A stretch of DNA of 53,071 bases, from positions 1 to 53,071 of IMG/VR virus record IMGVR_UViG_3300021976_000019. The stretch is one strand, 5' to 3'. A model generated the notes under the pieces. That model was not told where the DNA came from and did not search any database. It worked only from the letters and a program-made list of their open reading frames with translations. A program made the translations under genes and the position numbers. The DNA is from a virus. Positions 46,921 through 53,071 of this stretch are shown here, piece by piece (positions within the stretch are counted from its first letter, which is position 1; the number at the start of each line of letters is the position of its first letter).

Positions 46921-47913
46921 TCAGGCCTCAAGATCAGCCAGGAGGTCGTCCAGGTCCTCGACACCGGACTTCGGCGTCTTCGGCTCTTCCTTGACCTCTT
47001 CCTTCGGCTCCTCCCTGGAGGCAGCGAACTCCTCCAACCCGGAAAGATCATCCGGAGCCTTCTCAGCCTTCGGCTCCTCCTTGGGAGTGGTGGAACCGCT
47101 GAGGAGATCCTCGATGTCATCGGCCGCGGTGCTGGTGTTGGTGTTCACCGGGGAGGACGGCATCGAGCCGGGATGACCGAAGGCGCGGTTGTAGGTATCG
47201 ACGATGTCCTGGACCACGCTCTTCAGCTCGTAGGCCTCGACCCGGCGACCCAGCAGGGGGGAGAGATCCTCAGCGCGCTGGGCCTTGATGATCGCGACCG
47301 TCTGCTTCATCCGCTCCTCACTGGAACGCCACTCGCAGGAGGCACCAGGAGTGATTTCGTACTTCTGGAAGGTCTTGTTCTCGCACGGACCGAGGTTCAG
47401 ATCCTTCTCGTTGAGCTTGCCGTGCTCGACCCGGATGTCCACCAGGCTGGAGAAGCGGGACTCGGCGAACTCCCAGGCCAGCAACTTGGCGCCATAAGGC
47501 TCCAGGAGGTTGAAGCTGTTCTTTTTGGTCTCGTACTTCAACACATGGACCACGAAGCGGCGCTTGGCCACCTCCACCGCGGCGCCGTTCTCGGCCGCGA
47601 GCTGACAGGCCGGGCAGTTCTCCTTGTCGACGCCCTTGTCCTTCAGGACCTCGATCTCGCCCAGGCAGATGTACTTGCCGACGAAATCGTTCTTCGGGAC
47701 CTCGCGAGTCTTCTCGAAGGCCTTGCCGTACTTCTCGGTCACCATGATCGGCTGACCGTTCTCAGTGATGATCTTCCGCAGGGTGTGGACGTACTCCATG
47801 ATCGGCTGGTCGATCACGCAGACGCGGGCCTTCTCCTGGGACTCCAGCGTGAGCTTGTCGTAGTCGAACATGCCCTTCCGCTTGTAGCCCTCGTCGAAAT
47901 CGATCTGTGGCAT
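46921..47913 (-). CDS. Probable single-stranded-DNA-binding protein
   Basis: 330 residues with an excellent RBS (GGAGG). An N-terminal region with many aromatics and basic residues includes KENCPACQLAAENG (CxxC, ~119-122), as in gp32-type zinc-containing SSBs. RFVVHVLKYETKKNSFNLLEPYG is strand-rich. The C-terminal ~70 residues are acidic and end DLDDLLADLEA, like the protein-interaction tail of SSBs. Context next to resolvase, RecA and polymerase supports the role. Homology to T4 gp32 is only by layout. Confidence 0.6.
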   Translation of the reverse strand: MPQIDFDEGYKRKGMFDYDKLTLESQEKARVCVIDQPIMEYVHTLRKIITENGQPIMVTEKYGKAFEKTREVPKNDFVGKYICLGEIEVLKDKGVDKENCPACQLAAENGAAVEVAKRRFVVHVLKYETKKNSFNLLEPYGAKLLAWEFAESRFSSLVDIRVEHGKLNEKDLNLGPCENKTFQKYEITPGASCEWRSSEERMKQTVAIIKAQRAEDLSPLLGRRVEAYELKSVVQDIVDTYNRAFGHPGSMPSSPVNTNTSTAADDIEDLLSGSTTPKEEPKAEKAPDDLSGLEEFAASREEPKEEVKEEPKTPKSGVEDLDDLLADLEA

Positions 47914-47931
47914 GTAGAACCTCCATCGTGT

Positions 47932-47982
47932 GAGCCTCCCCCACAGGGGCTGGCTCGGACCTTTGTTGGGGAGAAGCTCCCC
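47932..47982 (-). promoter_or_regulatory. Two hairpins in the SSB leader
   Basis: GGGGAG-CTT-CTCCCC (47968-47982) and GAGCC-AG-CCCC-TGT-GGGG-GA-GGCTC (47932-47956) lie in tandem before the ribosome-binding site. No U-tract. They may tune translation of the SSB-like gene. Confidence 0.35.
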
Positions 47983-48012
47983 TCACTATGTATCCGGGTC
48001 AGTGGGTGCGGA

Positions 48013-48516
48013 TCAGCCGGTATTTGGTTCCCAGTTCAACAACCGGACGCGGATCTCGACATCGCGCACCGCGCGGTCCAGCTCACGGTGCTTGATCCGG
48101 CCGTACTCCAGCGCTGCTTCGAGGTCGGCGAGCCGTTTCTCGATCTGGCGGACCTTGGTCCGCTCCTCCATCGTGGCCGCGGCCAGCCGGGAGTTCTTCT
48201 CCTGGGCGGAGGAGTAGTCCTCCAGCGGGAACCGCTTGGAGCCGGTGGTGACCGCGGTGGCATTGGCCGTCTCCAGCTCCCCCTTGCGATCGACCAGGAT
48301 GCCCTGTAGTCGACCGCGGATGCGGACCAGCTCGGCGATCAACTCAGAGATGCGAGACATCGCCGAGCGGGTGATCAAGAGCCGGTTGTGCAGGTCCTGG
48401 TGGGTCTCGCCCAGGTTGGGCGGATCAAGATCATTGACCAGCTCGGCGGCACGGGAGACCTCGGAGACATTGCGCTGGATGACCGCCAGCACCTGGTCTT
48501 CCTGGGTCTGGGTCAC
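48013..48516 (-). CDS. Coiled-coil hypothetical protein
   Basis: 167 residues from GTG overlapping the preceding stop. Long helices with heptad spacing (HNRLLITRSAMSRISELIAELVRIRGRLQGI from about residue 43, and TMEERTKVRQIEKRLADLEAALEYGRIKHRELDR near 112-145). Ends with RVRLLNWEPNTG. Unknown family, placed between a small gene and the SSB-like gene in the replication cluster. A 15-mer-like variant lies at 48454-48470. Confidence 0.5.
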   Translation of the reverse strand: MTQTQEDQVLAVIQRNVSEVSRAAELVNDLDPPNLGETHQDLHNRLLITRSAMSRISELIAELVRIRGRLQGILVDRKGELETANATAVTTGSKRFPLEDYSSAQEKNSRLAAATMEERTKVRQIEKRLADLEAALEYGRIKHRELDRAVRDVEIRVRLLNWEPNTG

Positions 48517-48752
48517 TTCTCGAAGGCCTGCTTCAGCACCGTGAGCCGCTCCGAGGCCCGCTCCTTGGAGATCGCGTTGGCTCGGTAGAGGTAGTCCACC
48601 ACCATCATGTCGGCCTTGGCGGCCAGCTTGCGGAACTGAGCCACACTGGTCAGCTGGTTCCAGCCCTCGACCTCTTCCTTGATGTCCAGGTCGTACAGCT
48701 CGACCGAGATCGTCCGGCCTCCACCGAGGGAGGCGCCAGTCTTCACCTTCAT
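48513..48752 (-). CDS. Small hypothetical protein
   Basis: 79 residues beginning MKVKTGASLGGGRTISVELYDLDIKEEVEGW, followed by a helical C-terminus (VAQFRKLAAKADMMVVDYLYRANAISKER begins at about residue 37). Overlaps the polymerase gene upstream. Found between polymerase and coiled-coil protein; possibly a polymerase accessory protein, without direct evidence. Confidence 0.45.
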   Translation of the reverse strand: MKVKTGASLGGGRTISVELYDLDIKEEVEGWNQLTSVAQFRKLAAKADMMVVDYLYRANAISKERASERLTVLKQAFEK

Positions 48753-51700
48753 GCGGTACTCACTTCCACGACGTATTCTTCCGACGCGTCCTGGATCGCA
48801 CCCATCAGATCGCCATCGACGCTCACAGTGATCGGCGTCGGCTTCTGGTCCTCGCCCAAGGCGATGACCACGGGAACCTCACCAGGGTGGGACTTCAGGA
48901 CCTTGATCAACTCCTGGAAACGGTCCCGTGCCGGGGGCTCCAAGAATCGCAGTGTCAACTTACTCGGTTTTTCAAAAGATTGCACTTGGGGGTCCTCTTC
49001 GCCCCACGGGATGCACGATCCCCACCGCGGTCCGTACTCCCAGTCGACGGCGAAGGGTGGGAAGTCACCGAGGTGCTCGGGGATGGGGAAGGACACCTGA
49101 GGCTCCAGCGCGTCCTTGACCTCGGCCAGGTCCAGCTCATCGGAGACCTCGAAGATCAGCGCGTCGTGCTGGTTCATCAGCAGCCGAACCTTGGTGTTCC
49201 ACCAACCACGCTTCACCATCGCCCGCTTCGCGCGCACCATGGCCAGCTTGGTGATGTCAGCGCCGCCACCCTGCACCGGGATGTTGACGAACATGCGCTC
49301 GGCCTTGGACCGGATCGCGCGGTTGTCGCTGAGAAGCTCCCAGATCCGGGACCGGCGACCGAGAAAGGAGTAGACCATCCCCTTGTCGAATCCTTCCCGC
49401 TTCACCCTGGTGAACCACTCCGCCACCTTGGTGAACTTGCCGAAGTAGAGGTTGTAGAGCTTCTCGGCCTCGTCCTTGGAGATCCCCAGCTGGGTACTCA
49501 TCCCCTTCGGCGACTGGCCGTAGACGTTGCCGAAGCCGATCGTCTTACCCTTCTGCCGCTGCTCGTCGGTGACCTCCTCGATCGGGACCCCGAACATCAA
49601 TGCCGCGGTGGCGCGGTGAACGTCGATGCCGTCCCTGAAGGCGCCGATCAGGTAGGGCTCCTGGGACAGCCCGGCCAGCACACGCATCTCCTGCGCCCGG
49701 TAGTCGAAGCTCAGCAGGGTGTAGCCAGGCGAGGCCACCAGGTAGTCCCGCGCGTTGCCCGCCCAGTAGTCGTGGCCGTTGGTGCCGATGGCCTTGACGT
49801 GCTTGACGAAGGCCGCATCTCCCTCCTTGCCGGGCGGAAACTCGGTGTAGTCACGAGTGACCGTGGTGAACCACCACTTCTTGGTGATGTTCTGCACGTT
49901 CGGAGCGTCGGAGGCGAACCGGCCGGACTGGACCCTGACCTGGTTGAAGCTGGGATGCACCTTGCCGTCGTAGGAGGTGTTGATCTTGCTCCAGAGCTGG
50001 AACCACTCGCCCATCTTCTTGGTCTTGCGGTAGTTGATCAGCTGCTCGACCGCAGGGTGTTGGTGTCGGATGGCCTCCAACGACGCCTCCGAGGTCGACG
50101 GCTGGGGGTTGGACTCATGCTTGGTCATCATCGCCGGGACCAGGCCAAGACCTTCGTCCTGGTTGAACAGCAGACTGCGCAGCTGGGGGACGGAGCGGAA
50201 GTTGAAGCCGGGGAGTTCGCGACCGGCGCCCTCCTCGAACAGGCGTCGGGTCTCGGCCTCCATCCGGTCGTAGAACCGCTCGAAGTCCTCCACACCGCGG
50301 TCGATGCCCTCCCAGTCCACCGCGACACCGGTCTCGGCCATGTCGAGCAGGACACCGATGATCTCCCGCTCCAGCTGGTAGATGAAGCCGAGCGACGGCG
50401 GCTTCACACCGTCGGCCAGGAGCAACGGACGCTGATGTTGATCAAGCCGCAGTCCCCAGGTCACGTCGTCACACACGTAGTTGATCACTTCGGGGGTGAG
50501 CGGGAGCACGTTGTAGCGGATGGCCTCCATCTGGGCCTGGGTGAGCTTCTTCCCGTCGACCTCGAACAGGTGCATGATCTCGGTCTGGGCGTAGTTGAAC
50601 CAGAAGCCGGACAGGTACTTCAGGGCGTGAAACTGGCTCTCACCCAAGACGTAGGACTGGACCACGGTGTCCTGGAGGTGGTCCCACGGCGGGTGGATGG
50701 CGGGGCCGTGTCCCTTGCGCTCCAGGGCGGCCAGGTTACGCAGCTCGAAGACGCTGTTCCCAGTCAGGACCCCTCCCGCCAAGGTGAACCGCTCAGGACC
50801 GTCGTGAACGGTCGCGCAAAACACCTCCACATTGCTACTCGAAGGACCAACCGAAACCACACGCCACGAGAGTGCTGGGTCCTTGCTGAGCACGATGTGG
50901 TGCATCCAGACACCTTCGGGCTGATAGCCAGAAGGCTCAAACCTCCGTGACGACCCTGCAACCACCCAGCCACCCCGAACAGCATTCCTCTCCAACCACG
51001 CAACACCCTCACTGCTGGTTGTAGTCAGGCTCCGAGTGTGATCCTTCGGCTGGTACCCGCCCGACCGCGAACCGTCCAGAAGCTGCCAACCCTCGATGAA
51101 GTCGGCCACGTACTGGTCACCCACATCGTCAGAGGGAAGCTGCTTCATGTTGGTCTGGGAAGTGTGCAGGGCCACCGGATCGCCGTGAGACGAAGGAGGG
51201 TAGGTGTAGGAGTCGAACCGATCCTTGAACTCCTCCTTCCAGCCACAAAGACGAATCTGGTGACAGTAGTGCTGGGCGTGCTTCGGCTGCTTACTACACA
51301 AGGACCCGTCCGCGAAGATCAACCCGTGGATGAAGGCCTCAGAGTGCTTGTCCACGGACACAATCGGAACCGCGGCCTTGACCGCATCCTTGATTCGCTT
51401 CCTACCGACGTAGTAGATCAGCGAGGTGGAGAGTTCGTCAGTGGTCAAGATCCGACCACTGACCATCTCCCACCGATGGTTGTCAGTGGCTCTAAAGACG
51501 TGGCGGATGAACGAACGGGACCGACCGTTAGGGGCGAGCACCACTTCCCTGACAGGGGCGGTACCGAAAGATCGGATGTCGGCCTTCATCCAAGCGGAGC
51601 CGTTCCAGACCTCCTGAACGGTTCCGGCCAGCTCATCCAGACGACTCAGACCGCGGTCACGGGTAAGGAACTCCGCATCACCACTGAAGCAGTTGTGGTT

Positions 51701-52024
51701 GGTCATCTCCAACGTCTCCAGGACCGGCTTCATGATCGGCCAGACCTTCTCCGGATCGAGGTTCTCGCCGAAGTCGTGCAGCAGTGGGACGTAGCGGGCC
51801 CAACGCACGTCGTTAGTGATCGAGAACCCGACCACAAACTGGAGCGGCCAGTAGATGTCCAGCGATCCCTTCCGCCGGTCCGGGCCGGTGTATCCGGTCT
51901 CCACGTCGAAGGAGATCGTTTTGCCTTGGCTCATCAGCAGGTCGGCGAGTTTCTTCACCCCGTCCAGGGATCTCACCATCCCGTAGTTTCCGACGAAGTC
52001 GGACAGGTCAGGAGTTTCGATCAT
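48749..52024 (-). CDS. polA: Family A DNA polymerase with intein and DnaE-like C-terminal extension
   Basis: 1091 residues from ATG 52024 (ATGA overlap with the preceding stop; GTG 52036 is an alternative). Exonuclease: ISFDVETGYTG (exo I, ~40), NHN|SVFELRN (exo II, split by the intein, with Glu where many enzymes have Asp) and YVCDDVTWGL (exo III, ~520). Polymerase: DYRAQEMRVLAG (motif A, ~770), RQKGKTIGFGNVYGQ (motif B, ~828), NQHDALIFEV (motif C, ~955). After excision of a 312-residue intein the mature enzyme is ~779 residues. The last ~75 residues (LTLRFLEPPARD, LKSHPGEVPVVIALGED) resemble the HPG-containing C-terminal domain of DnaE polymerases. No 5' nuclease domain. Confidence 0.85.
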   Translation of the reverse strand: MIETPDLSDFVGNYGMVRSLDGVKKLADLLMSQGKTISFDVETGYTGPDRRKGSLDIYWPLQFVVGFSITNDVRWARYVPLLHDFGENLDPEKVWPIMKPVLETLEMTNHNCFSGDAEFLTRDRGLSRLDELAGTVQEVWNGSAWMKADIRSFGTAPVREVVLAPNGRSRSFIRHVFRATDNHRWEMVSGRILTTDELSTSLIYYVGRKRIKDAVKAAVPIVSVDKHSEAFIHGLIFADGSLCSKQPKHAQHYCHQIRLCGWKEEFKDRFDSYTYPPSSHGDPVALHTSQTNMKQLPSDDVGDQYVADFIEGWQLLDGSRSGGYQPKDHTRSLTTTSSEGVAWLERNAVRGGWVVAGSSRRFEPSGYQPEGVWMHHIVLSKDPALSWRVVSVGPSSSNVEVFCATVHDGPERFTLAGGVLTGNSVFELRNLAALERKGHGPAIHPPWDHLQDTVVQSYVLGESQFHALKYLSGFWFNYAQTEIMHLFEVDGKKLTQAQMEAIRYNVLPLTPEVINYVCDDVTWGLRLDQHQRPLLLADGVKPPSLGFIYQLEREIIGVLLDMAETGVAVDWEGIDRGVEDFERFYDRMEAETRRLFEEGAGRELPGFNFRSVPQLRSLLFNQDEGLGLVPAMMTKHESNPQPSTSEASLEAIRHQHPAVEQLINYRKTKKMGEWFQLWSKINTSYDGKVHPSFNQVRVQSGRFASDAPNVQNITKKWWFTTVTRDYTEFPPGKEGDAAFVKHVKAIGTNGHDYWAGNARDYLVASPGYTLLSFDYRAQEMRVLAGLSQEPYLIGAFRDGIDVHRATAALMFGVPIEEVTDEQRQKGKTIGFGNVYGQSPKGMSTQLGISKDEAEKLYNLYFGKFTKVAEWFTRVKREGFDKGMVYSFLGRRSRIWELLSDNRAIRSKAERMFVNIPVQGGGADITKLAMVRAKRAMVKRGWWNTKVRLLMNQHDALIFEVSDELDLAEVKDALEPQVSFPIPEHLGDFPPFAVDWEYGPRWGSCIPWGEEDPQVQSFEKPSKLTLRFLEPPARDRFQELIKVLKSHPGEVPVVIALGEDQKPTPITVSVDGDLMGAIQDASEEYVVEVSTA
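50756..51691 (-). mobile_element. Intein with LAGLIDADG homing endonuclease
   Basis: 312 residues inserted exactly in exo motif II: upstream flank NHN, first residue Cys (CFSGDAEFLT), last residues VLTGN, then Ser as +1 nucleophile. Removing it restores NHNSVFELRN. The penultimate residue is Gly where His is more usual. Two LAGLIDADG-like helices (FIHGLIFADGS and VADFIEGWQLLDGS) mark a homing endonuclease. Block-B-like FRATDNHRW supports splicing. Confidence 0.85.
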
Positions 52025-52950
52025 CTGCATCCCCACAATCTCGATACGGTCGGCACAACTTCGGGCTGGTAGAGCCGTTCAAAGCCCACGCTCAACGCCC
52101 GGCGACAGCGCTGGACAGTCTCGTTCGGGTAGTGCACGAGGAGTGGCTTCAGCTCGATCACCCGATAGGGCTTCAGACCAGCCTTGCTGGCCAGCTGCTT
52201 GGGTCCTGGCTTTCCGGCCAGATGCGGCCGGATCAGGGAAAGGTCGAACAGGGCGGTCTCCAGCCGCTTGAACAGCGATCGCGCTTGGTCAGCCGAGAGT
52301 GCGGCCGGGGTCCGGCGCCGGGCCAGGAAGTTCCGGTAGACCGACTCCACCTCCGACATCGGCACAACGATGTCGATGATCTGTCGGACTCGACGATCAC
52401 GCATCGGCAAACCTCCCGTCATCCCGAGGTAGGGCAGCCGCGCCCAGAAGAGTGGCTCGATCCGGTAGCCCGCTCGCTTGCAGGCGTACTCGGCATCAAC
52501 CTCGACGATATGGAAGGTCTCTGACACCCACCGGATCAGATTTCCCCGGCCGACCTCGCCGGGCGGATCGGCGACGCTGAGGTAGGTACCCTGGCGGCCA
52601 GCTTTCACCTTCACAGCCTTGGCCTGATCGGTGTCGGGCACCGCGGTGCCGGTGAGCACCAGTGACTGGCCGGGCGCCTTGTGTGCAGTGAGGTAGAGGT
52701 CGATTAGGCTCCAGTCGTCATCACTCATCGACTCGACCCCGCGGACGATCAGCACCTGGGACTCCGTCCCCACACCTACCAGGGTCGAAAGATCGTCGTA
52801 GGAGAGTGGAGGGCGAAGGTTGATCTGATGGTCAGCCTTGGCGGTTACCACGGCGACGAGAAGGTCGACGACGGCGCCGACCGAGCCCACCAGCAGGTAG
52901 ACCTTCCGACCTGGGACCACCTTGTCCCAAGAAGCGAGCCAGTCAGCCAC
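52021..52950 (-). CDS. Probable clamp-loader delta-like subunit
   Basis: 309 residues from GTG overlapping the preceding stop. No Walker motif. Layout resembles HolA: an N-terminal Rossmann-like part (KVYLLVGSVGAVVDLLVAVV, TESQVLIVRGVESMSDDDW, APGQSLVLTGTAVPDTDQAKAV), followed by a helical C-terminal collar-like part (SADQARSLFKRLETALFDLSLIRP). Next to the polymerase, and matching the presence of a gamma/tau loader (23588-24736) and beta clamp (25867-26985). The call is by layout and context. Confidence 0.5.
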   Translation of the reverse strand: MADWLASWDKVVPGRKVYLLVGSVGAVVDLLVAVVTAKADHQINLRPPLSYDDLSTLVGVGTESQVLIVRGVESMSDDDWSLIDLYLTAHKAPGQSLVLTGTAVPDTDQAKAVKVKAGRQGTYLSVADPPGEVGRGNLIRWVSETFHIVEVDAEYACKRAGYRIEPLFWARLPYLGMTGGLPMRDRRVRQIIDIVVPMSEVESVYRNFLARRRTPAALSADQARSLFKRLETALFDLSLIRPHLAGKPGPKQLASKAGLKPYRVIELKPLLVHYPNETVQRCRRALSVGFERLYQPEVVPTVSRLWGCR

Positions 52951-53071
52951 GAAGCGCCCCCAGGAAGAGCTGGATCAGGTTGCGGGCCTGGTGCTCGTTG
53001 CGCGGATCGGGCTCGGGATGGCGGAGGAAGGACGCGGCCAGCGCCTGCGGGATCTGGGAAAGGACGTTGTC
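52943..53071 (-). CDS. 3' end of a gene cut by the window edge
   Basis: The last 42 codons and stop of a gene entering from the right edge, in frame to the edge: starts DNVLSQIPQALAASFLRHPE and ends LIQLFLGALRG. Overlaps the GTG of the delta-like gene. Too short to identify; mostly helical. Confidence 0.6.
   Translation of the reverse strand, partial: DNVLSQIPQALAASFLRHPEPDPRNEHQARNLIQLFLGALRG

Overview
The window is a contiguous piece of a large tailed double-stranded DNA phage, GC-rich (roughly 60 percent) and almost certainly infecting an actinobacterium. Every supported gene reads leftward on the minus strand. Genes are tightly packed with short stop/start overlaps and frequent GTG starts, and no bacterial housekeeping gene is present. 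I cannot name the host genus from sequence alone.

In transcription order (right to left), 53.1-43.2 kb holds replication and recombination: a truncated gene at the edge, a probable clamp-loader delta-like subunit, a family A DNA polymerase interrupted by an intein, a likely single-stranded-DNA-binding protein, a RuvC-like resolvase, RecA, a DUF932-like protein and a SWIM zinc-finger protein. Next (43.1-37.3 kb) come a collagen-like fibre protein, a PhoD-phosphatase/beta-helix tail protein and the N-terminal half of an SbcC/Rad50-like ATPase. Two membrane-anchored proteins follow (one with an HNH/DUF1524 nuclease domain), with a strong terminator and two matching promoter-like blocks.

The most unusual region is 35.44-29.4 kb. 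A promoter drives a tandem array of six structured RNAs (35.38-34.58 kb). Each is closed by a stem carrying AGACCG on the 5' side and (C/T)T(T/C)GTCT on the 3' side, which resembles the Ro60-binding site of Y RNAs. Inside the stems lie tRNA-like modules; in two units the T arm, acceptor-like stem and D arm come in circularly permuted order, and in one unit a tRNA-like element in normal order has an 8-nt anticodon loop. The array leads straight into a TROVE/Ro60 (Rsr) gene whose own leader carries the same motif in inverted topology. Downstream are an HNH endonuclease, an SbcD-like phosphoesterase, a short release factor read through a CTT-TGA-C +1 frameshift site, a HAD phosphatase resembling polynucleotide 3'-phosphatases, a DNA methyltransferase and a Cas4/RecB-like nuclease. 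I read this as a phage RNA-quality-control and translation-rescue island; that functional linkage is inference.

From 27 to 23.2 kb lie a beta sliding clamp, the C-terminal half of the SbcC-like ATPase, a coiled-coil membrane protein and a gamma/tau clamp loader. With the family A polymerase, which has a DnaE-like C-terminal extension, these suggest a clamp-dependent phage replisome. From 23.2 kb to the left edge is the head module: terminase, DUF935-like portal, a 1076-residue protein with ADP-ribosyltransferase-like and zincin domains, a MuF-like protein, a 2641-residue protein with a kinase-like domain, protease/scaffold, decoration protein, lambda gpE-like capsid protein and connector/tail-terminator proteins. 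Tail tube, tape measure and lysis genes are not in the window.

Two dispersed short motifs recur: a 15-mer AGACTTYGGAGACTT found in three different reading frames inside unrelated genes, and CGCCGATACT (coding strand), usually shortly upstream of start codons.
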